NCBI GenBank assembly: GCA_958296045.1 | Contig: CATQHT010000003.1 | Coordinates: 1,065,246-1,129,245 of the forward strand | Reading direction: 5' to 3' | Source: Rhodothermales bacterium | GTDB taxonomy: Bacteria; Bacteroidota; Rhodothermia; Rhodothermales; Bin80 | Length of the DNA: 64,000 nucleotides | Shown: positions 34,922-43,616 of the stretch, piece after piece | Layout of the letters: the number at the start of each line of letters is the position of its first letter | Numbering within the stretch: the stretch's first letter is position 1 | Notes under the pieces: generated by a model | Told to the model about the DNA's origin: nothing | What the model saw: the letters and a program-made list of their open reading frames with translations, nothing else | Database searches by the model: none | Program-made: the position numbers and the translations under genes

Positions 34922-35692
34922 TCATACTTTGCCCCTGCCCTCTGGCTGCAGCATCGCCCGCCGGTAATGCTCGTCGGCGCGGGACGCGATACGGTCCACC
35001 TCTTTGGGATCCATATACCGGAGACCCCCCAGCGCTGCAGCACCCACCATGATGGCGGCAGCCTTCTCAGCCATGGCCAACGCCGCGCTGACATGGGCCG
35101 GAGTACTGCCGGTGGCAATGATTCCGTGGTTTTGAAGCAGTATAGTCCTCGGTATCGTGCGGTACCGCCCCTGGAATGCCCGTGCGACTTCGCGGATGCG
35201 TCGGGCCAAAGCAAGCCCAGGATCCACGTAGGGGACCAACAGCGACCGAGCTCCGCAATACACCACCTGGTCAGGCAGGATGCGACGTATGGCAAACTCC
35301 GCTGCACGCGCCGATGCCAGCACCTGATTGGTCGCGATGGGGTGAACATGCCCGACAAACCGCACATTGGGCAGAGACAACAACCACGCATGAAACAGCG
35401 TTTCCACCGACGGCTTTAGAGCAGCGGAATCGCAGCGTGCGCTCATGAGCAGATCTTCGACTTCCTGATCCGTCCATGCCCGCTCTTCGCGCAAAGCCTG
35501 AAGCAAGGCGCGCGTTCGCACCTCCACTAGCGCCTCAGGGCGCAGCGTGCGCAGGCTTGTACCACTGGCCTTGATAAGGATGCGATCTGGGCCAAGCTGC
35601 CCGGAAATGTTGCCCTCGCCGCATATCGCCATCTGGCGCTTATCGCCAAGCTCATGTGCCAACGCCAGTAGCTGCTCTCTCAGCCTGTGCAC
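34922..35692 (-). CDS. Class II aldolase/adducin family protein
   Basis: This 256-residue protein is predicted to be a Zn-dependent lyase or epimerase. It shows GEGNISGQLG near the N-terminus, KASGTSLRTL for phosphate contact, GHVHPIATNQ with two metal His, and LLQNHGIIATG with the third. It starts at GTG 35692, four bases after the isomerase stop. It may be a fuculose-phosphate-type aldolase or a non-phosphorylated 3-dehydro acid aldolase; the family alone does not decide. Having two aldolases in one operon is notable. Confidence 0.88.
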   Translation of the reverse strand: MHRLREQLLALAHELGDKRQMAICGEGNISGQLGPDRILIKASGTSLRTLRPEALVEVRTRALLQALREERAWTDQEVEDLLMSARCDSAALKPSVETLFHAWLLSLPNVRFVGHVHPIATNQVLASARAAEFAIRRILPDQVVYCGARSLLVPYVDPGLALARRIREVARAFQGRYRTIPRTILLQNHGIIATGSTPAHVSAALAMAEKAAAIMVGAAALGGLRYMDPKEVDRIASRADEHYRRAMLQPEGRGKV

Positions 35693-35695
35693 GGC

Positions 35696-37300
35696 TTACA
35701 GCCCCAAATGCTCGCCACATACAAACGTCTCAATACCCAACGCGCTGAAGGCCGTGGCTTTGGCTCCCATCGCCAAGGCGACCGCACGCTCGTCGGGGAC
35801 GTAGGCCACCTGGATGTGGTTGGATTTGTGGCGCGCCATCATCTGGTCGCGGCTGACGCCACTGGTCACCGCATGCATGATGGGCCACTGGGGCGTCGTC
35901 AGCTGCCAGCGGCGCTGTGTCTCTTCTGGAGGTAAGGCCACCACGCGGGCATGCCCAATATCGGCTTTGAGCGTATCGTCTTCTACGAAGATACGGCTCC
36001 AGATCACGTGACCGGGTCGACTCACCCCCTTGAGCGTGCCACCCCCCAGCCGAAAATACATGGGCGGCTGGCGCTCGCTGGTGGCGCCTGCATAGCCGCC
36101 TACAAAGTGCGCGGGGGGCGCTGCGCCGCTGATTTCGAAGACCCAGACAAACTCCTCACCGAACGGGCTACCCCACCGGATATCGTGGAGCGTGGTTTCT
36201 GGCGGATACTGCAGCATCTGCCAGAGGCGGTGCGTCACCAGCGCATCCAGCCCAGCGCATTCATCGACCTCATTGAAGTGAGGCAGCGCCACACCCGGGT
36301 ACAGCTCCCGCCTAGTGCCCTCTTCGTATACGGGAGGCCGATCCGTGTTATTGAGCAGACCCTCGGCAAGGTCGGAAGCGGGCAGTAAATCTTTGAGGCC
36401 TTGCTGGTACTGGATACCGACGCAGTCACAGCCAAAACGATCCGCGATACGGACGGCGGCGATGTACATCTTGCATTGCAGGCGCAGCTGCTGTTCGGTG
36501 AGGTGCACCTGCTCGTTTGGTCCTAGGACAAAGCGCATGCCACGCTGCCGCAGCCACGCAAGGCATGCGTCTGCCTCCTGGCGCGTGACACGCTGCGCCT
36601 CATAATACAGCGCACTCTGGCTTAGGCGCTCTTTAAACACTCCGGTGGTGTTGAGTAGGTGATCTGGGATAATTGCATTGAACATCCCCATGCAGCCCTC
36701 ATCGAAAACGCCCATGATCGCCTTGTCGCGCCGTAGTGCATGCGCGCATGCAGTGCCCGCGGCAGCGGCAGCGCCGGGCACTTTTTTGGGCCTGAAGGGC
36801 ACCACATGGCGCAGGTCATACGTCACAGAGCCGATGTCGAGCCAGCTCTTGAGACCAGCCGTAAACTTCACATCGGAAAAGTCGTCGCTCCAGAGGGTGC
36901 TGTACTGGATGCCGGCTTTCGTCAGACAGCCGTTCATGTTCAACATGCCCACTAGGCCGGGCCAAGTGCCACTCCAGTTCGCGACCGTAAGGATCGGTCC
37001 GCGATGCGTCGTAAGCCCTGCCAGCACATGGTGCGAATACTGCCATGCGGTAAACACCAGGACCAGAGGCGCATCGGCCGGAATGGATCGGAATACCTGA
37101 ATTCCATAATGCTGGCTGTCAATGAATCCGTGCCCTTTGGACGCCTGCATGGGATGCGCCCGCCGAACCGTAGCGCCTAGCACTTCAAAGGCACGGCGCA
37201 CCTTAGCTTCGACGCGTCGCTGCTCTGGCCAACACTGCCGGTTAGCTGCCAGACGCAGGTCCCCGCTGGCTAACAGCAGCACGGCTTCTGTAGATTGCAT
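35696..37300 (-). CDS. L-fucose/L-arabinose isomerase-like protein
   Basis: This 534-residue protein of the FucI/AraA superfamily is probably a Mn2+-dependent aldose-ketose isomerase opening the deoxyhexose pathway. Landmarks are LVLVFTAWQYSHH near residue 80, ANWSGTWPGLVGMLN, the metal/catalytic block FDEGCMGMFNAIIPDHLLN (Glu) near residue 200, and a C-terminal His-rich segment. It is divergent from classical FucI. It is first in the minus-strand operon; the promoter must lie in 37301-37545, where I cannot name definite boxes. Confidence 0.85.
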   Translation of the reverse strand: MQSTEAVLLLASGDLRLAANRQCWPEQRRVEAKVRRAFEVLGATVRRAHPMQASKGHGFIDSQHYGIQVFRSIPADAPLVLVFTAWQYSHHVLAGLTTHRGPILTVANWSGTWPGLVGMLNMNGCLTKAGIQYSTLWSDDFSDVKFTAGLKSWLDIGSVTYDLRHVVPFRPKKVPGAAAAAGTACAHALRRDKAIMGVFDEGCMGMFNAIIPDHLLNTTGVFKERLSQSALYYEAQRVTRQEADACLAWLRQRGMRFVLGPNEQVHLTEQQLRLQCKMYIAAVRIADRFGCDCVGIQYQQGLKDLLPASDLAEGLLNNTDRPPVYEEGTRRELYPGVALPHFNEVDECAGLDALVTHRLWQMLQYPPETTLHDIRWGSPFGEEFVWVFEISGAAPPAHFVGGYAGATSERQPPMYFRLGGGTLKGVSRPGHVIWSRIFVEDDTLKADIGHARVVALPPEETQRRWQLTTPQWPIMHAVTSGVSRDQMMARHKSNHIQVAYVPDERAVALAMGAKATAFSALGIETFVCGEHLGL

Positions 37301-37581
37301 AGACTGTGGCGATGCGTACAGTATGGAAATCTAAGGTACTGTGTGCTGAGGGTCAACAACAGCCTGAGCATGGTCCAGCGCGCGCTGCAAGAGCCTTTTG
37401 CCAATAATTCTCGAACAGCATAGTCTGCGCTGGATTACCACCGCGTATTCTAAGGATATCCCTTGTTCATAGCCGTCGGTTGCTACATAGGGATGCCGCC
37501 CCGGTCATGCGGTGATCGCCTAATTAGTGGGCTGGTATCTTTGTCGTGGCGTCGCGGCGTCACCGCGCTTCCGCATTCGAC

Positions 37582-37947
37582 ATGACCAGACAAACAAGAC
37601 AGCACATCCGTGCGCGGCACCAGATACAGATTGACCGTGTCCGCGCCAAGGAGGACCCGCTGGCCTCCTTCAAGGTGCATGTGGAGGTCGGTCTGGGGGG
37701 GAACTCGGCCAAAGGACGGGTCGTCTGCACTCGGACGCGGCTGATATTTTGTGTGCGCACACCCATGGGCATACAACTCACGCTGATGTGGCGCGAAGAA
37801 GTCGAGGCAATCACGTCCGGTATGCGGAAGGGAATGCCCTACGCGCAGTTCCTAGGACAAAAGTCCCGCATCCTGGTGCTGTTCAAGCACAAAGAGACAC
37901 GTGACCGCTTTCTGCAACTGCTGAGCCAAGAATCGCGTGAGGCGTAA
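37582..37947 (+). CDS. Small protein of unknown function
   Basis: The protein has 121 residues from ATG 37582 (an upstream GTG at 37546 is possible). It is basic, has no signal or membrane segment, and its middle (GRVVCTRTRLIFCVRTPMGI, LTLMWREEVEAI) looks like a short beta-rich PH/GRAM-type barrel followed by a C-terminal helix (HKETRDRFLQLLSQES). This fold guess is weak. It is 99 bp upstream of the LpxH-like gene on the same strand, so they may be co-transcribed. Confidence 0.65.
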   Translation: MTRQTRQHIRARHQIQIDRVRAKEDPLASFKVHVEVGLGGNSAKGRVVCTRTRLIFCVRTPMGIQLTLMWREEVEAITSGMRKGMPYAQFLGQKSRILVLFKHKETRDRFLQLLSQESREA

Positions 37948-38046
37948 CCTGGTGCTGTTTCGGTCGTTTAAGCGTGCTGGCTGGTCGTGCGCAACGCCCC
38001 TCTGGCATGGCGCACGTTCGCGGCATCTGATCAAGATTATCCGCTA

Positions 38047-38895
38047 ATGAGCTTCATGGAGCCCCCACCGACTCGCCGGTTCCGCACCATCTGGATTTCC
38101 GACTTTCATCTTGGGATGAAGGCCTGCAAGGCGGACTATTTGCTCGACTTCCTGCGTCATCACGAGTCGGACATCCTCTATCTCGTCGGAGACATCTTTG
38201 ACGGGTGGGCACTTGCCCGCTCGTGGCACTGGGTCCAGAGCCACAACGATGTCATTCAGAAGCTGCTGCGCAAAGCGCGCAAAGGGACGCATGTCTTTTA
38301 CCTGCCCGGCAACCATGATGAATTCACACGGGACTATCTGGATCTCAACTTCGGGCAGGTGGCAATAAAAGAGATGGTCCTACATGTCACAGCCGACGGC
38401 CGCAAGTTCCTTGTATTGCACGGAGACAATTTTGACGGCATGATTCTCCATGCGAGGTGGCTGTCGGTCCTAGGAGCCAAGATCTACCGAGGGCTGCTTT
38501 CGCTAAACCGGGTAATCAATTTTGTGCGACGCGTGTGCGGGCTACCCTACTGGTCACTGGCAGCCTTCCTGAAGCACAGAACGAAGCGGGCTGTCCAGTT
38601 TATGGCCGACTTTGAGGCGGCTATGGTGCGGCTGGCGCGCTCCAAAGAGGCGGACGGCGTCGTATGCGGCCATATTCATCATGCAGAAGTACGCGAAATT
38701 GACGGCATTGTGTACGCCAATTGCGGGGACTGGGTGGAGAGCTGTACGGCACTGGTGGAGCACTTTGACGGATCGCTGGAGCTGATCCGCTGGGCTAAGC
38801 TTGACCATTTGCCACGGCGAAAGAAATATAGGCGCCGCGGCCAGGAGCCACCCACCGTGTCCACCATTGCTCAGACCATGGATGCAACGGCATGA
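38047..38895 (+). CDS. UDP-2,3-diacylglucosamine diphosphatase-like metallophosphoesterase
   Basis: This protein of about 282 residues starts at ATG 38047. It is a calcineurin-type phosphoesterase with the complete metal-site series SDFHLG, VGDIFDGW, PGNHDE, LHGDNFD and CGHIHHAE. This LpxH-related set occurs in proteins annotated as lipid A precursor pyrophosphatases, acting at the cytosolic face of the inner membrane; a related specificity is possible. The last bases overlap the start of a glycosyltransferase gene, so the two are translationally linked and probably act on the same envelope lipid. Confidence 0.9.
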   Translation: MSFMEPPPTRRFRTIWISDFHLGMKACKADYLLDFLRHHESDILYLVGDIFDGWALARSWHWVQSHNDVIQKLLRKARKGTHVFYLPGNHDEFTRDYLDLNFGQVAIKEMVLHVTADGRKFLVLHGDNFDGMILHARWLSVLGAKIYRGLLSLNRVINFVRRVCGLPYWSLAAFLKHRTKRAVQFMADFEAAMVRLARSKEADGVVCGHIHHAEVREIDGIVYANCGDWVESCTALVEHFDGSLELIRWAKLDHLPRRKKYRRRGQEPPTVSTIAQTMDATA

Positions 38896-40009
38896 AAGGT
38901 ATGCTTTGAATGAATTGAACTGCCTGTTTATTATACAGGGGGAAGGGCGGGGCCATCTGACCCAGGCGATGGCTCTGGAATCCATGCTTTTGCGCGCGGG
39001 GCACCGCGTGTGTAGCGCCGTGGTGAGCAAGGGCGCCACGCATGAAGTGCCGGCATACTTCGAAGAGCATTTCCAGGCGCCGGTCACCTATGTGGAGAGC
39101 GCCCACTTTGTTGTGGATCCTAAAAGCCAACGTATTGACTGGCCCAGGACGCTTGCCGCCAACAGCGCGCGCTGGAATCAGTTTTCGGAGACCTTCACGG
39201 TTATCGGTGCGGAACTCGCGCGGGAAAAGCCGGATGTGGTGATCAACTTCTATGAGCCGCTGGGAGGCCTTTATATGATGCGCCACAATCCGCGTATACC
39301 GATGGTTGCAATAGCGCATCAGTTCATGTTTCTGCACCCCCGGTACATTTTTGCGGAAGGGTTTGCCTTCCAGCGACACTCGGCGATGTTATTCACCCGT
39401 CTTGCCGGATGGGGGGCTACGCGGCGACTGGCGCTTTCACTATATGACGCTAAGCCGTTACCTGCCAAACGGATGGTGGTAACTCCGCCCCTATTGCGAG
39501 ATGAGCTGTTTGCCGTCACGCCCTCGGATGACGATGACTTTTTTCTTGTATACCTGTTCCATCACAGCCTAGCTGGCGCCGTATCAGACTGGCATCGCCG
39601 AAATCCGCATGTACCGATACACTGTTATTGGAACAACCCGGAGGCCGACGAAACCGAGGTGCACGGAAATTCGTTGGTATTTCACCGTCTGCACGGCAGG
39701 CGTTTTCTGGAAATGATGGGTATGTCTAAGGGCGTAGTCACCACAAGCGGCTTTGAAAGCCTGGCAGAGGCCATGTACCTTGGAAAGCCTGCTCTGCTTA
39801 ATCCAGTACGCAACCATTTTGAGCAGTACTGCAATGCCAAGGAGGGTGCTCGGATGGGTGCCGCGGTCTATTCTGATGATTTCAACCTTTCATTGCTGGA
39901 GCGCTTCATCCCCGACTACCGATTTGACGCGAAGCATTACAGGCGTTGGGTACTGCAAGCTGAACATATGTTGGTTCAGCAGGTAGAATCTGTTGTGCTT
40001 GGGCGCTGA
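38882..40009 (+). CDS. GT-B glycosyltransferase, MurG/UGT-like
   Basis: This 375-residue protein runs from ATG 38882, overlapping the phosphoesterase gene by 14 bp. The N-terminus LNCLFIIQGEGRGHLTQAMAL matches the glycine-rich first Rossmann loop of GT28/UGT-type enzymes (GxGRGHLTQ). The C-terminal domain has VVTTSGFESLAEAMYLGKPAL, the usual nucleotide-sugar binding site. The acceptor is unknown; the overlap with an LpxH-like gene suggests a glycolipid of the cell envelope (inference). Confidence 0.88.
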   Translation: MQRHERYALNELNCLFIIQGEGRGHLTQAMALESMLLRAGHRVCSAVVSKGATHEVPAYFEEHFQAPVTYVESAHFVVDPKSQRIDWPRTLAANSARWNQFSETFTVIGAELAREKPDVVINFYEPLGGLYMMRHNPRIPMVAIAHQFMFLHPRYIFAEGFAFQRHSAMLFTRLAGWGATRRLALSLYDAKPLPAKRMVVTPPLLRDELFAVTPSDDDDFFLVYLFHHSLAGAVSDWHRRNPHVPIHCYWNNPEADETEVHGNSLVFHRLHGRRFLEMMGMSKGVVTTSGFESLAEAMYLGKPALLNPVRNHFEQYCNAKEGARMGAAVYSDDFNLSLLERFIPDYRFDAKHYRRWVLQAEHMLVQQVESVVLGR

Positions 40010-40233
40010 CTTGGCGCCTCGTTTGCAAACCGCAACATGACAAGCTTGACTTTTTAGCACAGAGTACCTTTCTTATGCGCGGAACCACAAGGTATTCGCT
40101 TGAGTCTTGCATCGCAGCACCGCACGGATTGTTTCCCGTTTCCCAAGCCTTCACCGCAGCCCTTGGTCCGGTTCCGCGCGCTGTCGGTGAAGACACGCAC
40201 GGCCTAGCTTGTGCTATTCAAATTCTTACGTCC

Positions 40234-41229
40234 ATGTCCAATCAACTCGTAAACCTGGAAACTGCGCCTACTTCCAAGGGGAAGAAGGAGAAATGGGGTA
40301 CCCCCATTCAGCTATTCTTGCCCATCCTGCAGGCTCTGCGCGACAGTGAGGTCAAGACGATCCCGCAGCTTGTCACACCTATTCGGGATATGCTCGATCT
40401 GACAGAGCATCAGGTCACCATATATAATGACAAGAACAGGAAGCCAGAAGTGGAGGTTAAGATCAGCACCGCTATGGTACACCTGTGCGGGTCCGGGCTT
40501 GTTATACGGCCACGCAGGGCAGCGGTGCAGATCAGTTCAGAAGGGTTGAATCTGCTGGCAACCAATCCTGAAACGATCAACTACACCACGCTGCGCGAGC
40601 GTACCGGCTACAAGACCGGCAGTACCAAAACAAAGCGGGGGACAGAGGTTAAGGGGAGCGAGGCGGTAAGCGAGGCGATAAGCGAGGCGGTAGCTGTCGC
40701 GCCCGCGCTGCGGACCCGCACCACCAGCGCCTTGGCAGGACCCACGGGTCGCAGCTCCACGATGGAAACCATCGCACGTACCTCTGAGGCGCTTGAGTTT
40801 GCGCTGGTGGTAGAATTGACCGATATGCTTGGGCGTGCCAGTGCTGCCGAACTGCGACGCGGCATATGCAGCGTTCTCGAAAAGCTGGGCTATGGCCAAG
40901 CGCGCGGTGAGGATACCCTGTTGAAAGGTCCGCTGGGACTGATCCGTGCTTGCGTACAGGTCGATACTGACAAACAGCCCGATGTGGACGAGATGCGGGA
41001 ATTTGTGCGTATCATCGATACGCATCGTGCCGATATCGGCATTTATGTTTCAGCCCCGGGCTTCACGGAGGAAGCCCGGGGATACCATATGGCCTCGTCC
41101 ACGCAAATGGTGCTTATGGATTGTCAGAGGCTCGCGCAGCTGATGGTGCAGCATGGGATTGGTATCACGGAGGTTCGGTCCTACGAGGTCCTGAGCCTTG
41201 ATAAATCCAGCTTTTCTATTTCCGACTAA
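40234..41229 (+). CDS. Mrr-like protein 1 (catalytic residues lost)
   Basis: The protein has 331 residues from ATG 40234 (MSNQLVNLETAP); a longer start at 40075 adds 53 unlike residues. An Mrr N-terminal winged-helix domain (about 20-125: QLFLPILQALRD ... LVIRPRRAAVQISSEGLNLLATNPETI) is followed by a linker and an Mrr_cat-like C-terminus (LRRGICSVLEKLGYG ... ADIGIYVSAPGFTEEARGY ... LAQLMVQHGIGITEVRSYEV). The nuclease signature, in active Mrr a GDGG(V/I)DG Asp and a QAK Lys, is replaced by RGEDTLLKGPLG and CVQVDTDKQ. Three 12-bp tandem repeats (SEAV/SEAI/SEAV) sit in the linker. It is the first of three tandem paralogues. Confidence 0.85.
   Translation: MSNQLVNLETAPTSKGKKEKWGTPIQLFLPILQALRDSEVKTIPQLVTPIRDMLDLTEHQVTIYNDKNRKPEVEVKISTAMVHLCGSGLVIRPRRAAVQISSEGLNLLATNPETINYTTLRERTGYKTGSTKTKRGTEVKGSEAVSEAISEAVAVAPALRTRTTSALAGPTGRSSTMETIARTSEALEFALVVELTDMLGRASAAELRRGICSVLEKLGYGQARGEDTLLKGPLGLIRACVQVDTDKQPDVDEMREFVRIIDTHRADIGIYVSAPGFTEEARGYHMASSTQMVLMDCQRLAQLMVQHGIGITEVRSYEVLSLDKSSFSISD
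40657..40692. repeat. Three 12-bp tandem repeats in mrr-like gene 1
   Basis: AGCGAGGCGGTA, AGCGAGGCGATA and AGCGAGGCGGTA follow one another in frame and encode SEAV-SEAI-SEAV in the interdomain linker. Confidence 0.93.
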
Positions 41230-41405
41230 CTTGTGCTCACTCTTTGGCCACGGCCGATCTTGACCGATACAATGGCGGCGGATTGTCACAGCATTACGTC
41301 TTCGCGCAGCACCGGTCTTTGGCCCAGTCTAATGAATAGCAGCGCAATTGCTCGGCTTGCCGAGCAGGTTTTTCTTTCCAGCACGTAAACCAAAATCTGC
41401 TAACT

Positions 41406-42431
41406 ATGGCCTCTCCAGAACCTATGGGATTACCAGTAGCTAGGAAGTTGTACAAGCCGGCGCTGCAGTGCATGGCCGACGGCAAGCATCTTACGCATCC
41501 GCAGCTGACTGATCGGCTTCTTGAGAAGTTTCCTGGCGCGTCATCAGCGCCAGGCAAGAAAAACTACCAGCGGCTTATGGCATGCCTGGGCGAACTGAGA
41601 AAAGCGGTGCTTGTGACAATGGTGGGCCGCGGCGTGAGTGCCATCACCGAACGCGGCAAGCAACTGGTGGAAGAGGATCCGCCCAAAATCACCCCCGCTC
41701 TGCTTAGGCGCTACCCGGAATACGTGGAAGCGGAGGATGAGAAGCGTGCTAAGGATAAGGCGCGGACCAAGCGGTTCAAGGCCGGATCCCCGCCAGTGCA
41801 GGGGCAGAGCCCCGCTGAGACGGCGTCCGATGCCGCGGCTGCGCCTGTGAGCGTGCCCAGCGGCACCGTGCGCGTGCACGCTTTTGGCTCACGGTCTCCT
41901 TCTGTCCCAAACCGGCAGTCCAGGTCGCACCTTGAGCAAAGACTGATGGCCAGCGTTCAGGCCCTCAATGACGAGTTGGAAGCGGCGGTTGAGGAGCTGC
42001 TGAATCAGATGGAAGAGAAAGAGCTTGTGCATGCCGTTCGGAAGCTGCTCTTAAAGATGGGTTACGGTTCGGGCAGCATAGACGAAGAGGTCACCGGGGC
42101 CCTTGCCCGTGGCACCACACTGAAGGATGCTTTGGGGTTCAACCAGGTCTATATCCAGGTGACTTCCGGGCAGAAAGCCCAAGCGATAGACCTGCAGGGA
42201 TTCGTTGGTGCGTTCAGTGCGGCTCATGCAGAGCGTGGCATCTTTGTATCAATCGCCGGATTCACGGGCGAGGCCCGCGGATTTGCTATGGGGATGAGCA
42301 ATAGTATCCAGATTATGGATGTATCAGCCCTGTCACGCCTGTTGGTTACCCATGGTGTGGGCATCAAAGTGCATGCGCGCCATACTGTGAAGCGGGTTGA
42401 TCCTGCCTATTTCGAAAAGCTGCGCGCATAA
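41406..42431 (+). CDS. Mrr-like protein 2 (catalytic residues lost)
   Basis: This 341-residue paralogue has the same two-domain plan. The N-terminal winged helix covers about residues 10-110 (YKPALQCMADGKHLTHPQLTDRLLEKF ... ISAITERGKQL-type end, then LLRRYPEYVE). The C-terminal domain keeps the Mrr shape best: LLKMGYG, KDALGFNQVYIQV, GIFVSIAGFTGEARGFA, VSALSRLLVTHGVGI and RVDPAYFEKL. In active Mrr the motif before DALGL is GDGGVDG and the strand ends VQAKR; here they read GALARGTTL and IQVTSG, so the catalytic Asp and Lys are both missing. It lies 176 bp after paralogue 1. Confidence 0.88.
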   Translation: MASPEPMGLPVARKLYKPALQCMADGKHLTHPQLTDRLLEKFPGASSAPGKKNYQRLMACLGELRKAVLVTMVGRGVSAITERGKQLVEEDPPKITPALLRRYPEYVEAEDEKRAKDKARTKRFKAGSPPVQGQSPAETASDAAAAPVSVPSGTVRVHAFGSRSPSVPNRQSRSHLEQRLMASVQALNDELEAAVEELLNQMEEKELVHAVRKLLLKMGYGSGSIDEEVTGALARGTTLKDALGFNQVYIQVTSGQKAQAIDLQGFVGAFSAAHAERGIFVSIAGFTGEARGFAMGMSNSIQIMDVSALSRLLVTHGVGIKVHARHTVKRVDPAYFEKLRA

Positions 42432-42530
42432 GACTCCTGATGTCTTACCTAACCACAGTGTCGTCCCACACCGAATCACCGCGCCCGAATCTCATTGGAT
42501 CTCATAAATAGCCGGTAGAACGTTCGTCGT

Positions 42531-43616
42531 ATGGCTGCTGCTGGATTACACCATATCATGCTGCCGGTGCTTCAGGCGCTGGGCATGGTAGAGGAAGCAA
42601 GGACGCGCGACATTCCGCGGCTCTTGCCGCGCGCGTCTCTCGGAGGTCGCTCGGGGCGCCCAGACATGAGCAAGGTTACTAAAGCGATGCTGCACCTGCA
42701 AAAGGCCGGTCTGGTGGAAAGAATTCAGCGCGGAGTCCACAAGATTTCGGAACGGGGGCGGGACGTGCTGAAGAGCCCTCCCGCCGCACTGTCACGCCAA
42801 TACTTGCGACGGTATCCAGAGTACCAGACCTATGAGGGACGCGTTGGGGCACGCAAGCCAACGGCACCCTCGTCCATACCCATCCACCAGGAGCATCAAA
42901 AGACGCTATTAACGTTTTCCGACGAACGTACGCCCGCGACTTTGTGGTCGGAGCCGATCGTTGAATCGCCGGTGGTTGAGCACGATGACGACGCGCCCAA
43001 GAAACTGGAGAAGACAAAAATCGTCAAGAGCCCGTATCATGCGGCGCCAGCGGAGCGCAAGTCCCAGTCCGTGCACCGCGTACGGGGTCGTACCCGAGTG
43101 CTCCAGACTAGGATAGCTCGTGCGGTGGAGTCGCTTCATAGCGAACTTGAGTCTCACTTGGTCAAGGAGGTGAGTGCGTTGTCTTCCGAGCAGCTTGTCA
43201 CCTTGGTGATGGAGATTCTCGCTGCATACGGACATGGAGGCCCCAACCCAACCGTCAATAGGAGCGAAGCAGAGGGACTGGGACAGGGCAGCGCTGTTCT
43301 GAAGGATGCACTGGGTGTTAATCGCGTGTATGTGACAGCCACAGCCAATGGTACGGTCAGCGCAAGCGACCTGCAGCAGCTTAAGATCGGTCTTATGACT
43401 ACTCGTGCTCCTGCGGCCGTGCTGATATCCAATGGGGAAGCACCACCAATCGCTATGGGCTTCTCGGCTGGCACGCGTCAGCGTGTATCGGTATTGGATC
43501 TGGAGGAGATCGCGTTCTTGATGATAGAGACCGGCCTAGGTATCACAGAGGACTCCGGCTACGAGATCCGAACCATTGATGAATCGGTGTATGGGCACGC
43601 TTTGCAGCCTGCATAG
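42531..43616 (+). CDS. Mrr-like protein 3 (catalytic residues lost)
   Basis: This 361-residue third paralogue lies 99 bp after number 2. The winged helix runs from about residue 5 to 90 (HHIMLPVLQALGMV ... GLVERIQRGVHKISERGRDVL, then QYLRRYPEYQTY). A long basic linker precedes the Mrr_cat-like end: LVTLVMEILAAYGHGG, VLKDALGVNRVYVTATANG, MGFSAGTRQRVSVLDLEEIAFLMIETGLGI and YEIRTIDESVY. The strand that should carry QAK reads VTATANG, and no GDGGxDG Asp is present. The stop overlaps the start region of the following sulfatase gene. Confidence 0.86.
   Translation: MAAAGLHHIMLPVLQALGMVEEARTRDIPRLLPRASLGGRSGRPDMSKVTKAMLHLQKAGLVERIQRGVHKISERGRDVLKSPPAALSRQYLRRYPEYQTYEGRVGARKPTAPSSIPIHQEHQKTLLTFSDERTPATLWSEPIVESPVVEHDDDAPKKLEKTKIVKSPYHAAPAERKSQSVHRVRGRTRVLQTRIARAVESLHSELESHLVKEVSALSSEQLVTLVMEILAAYGHGGPNPTVNRSEAEGLGQGSAVLKDALGVNRVYVTATANGTVSASDLQQLKIGLMTTRAPAAVLISNGEAPPIAMGFSAGTRQRVSVLDLEEIAFLMIETGLGITEDSGYEIRTIDESVYGHALQPA

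Noticed and set aside
40075-40233. 53-residue N-terminal extension of Mrr-like protein 1
   Set aside because: It has no similarity to the N-termini of the other two paralogues and lacks a good ribosome binding site.
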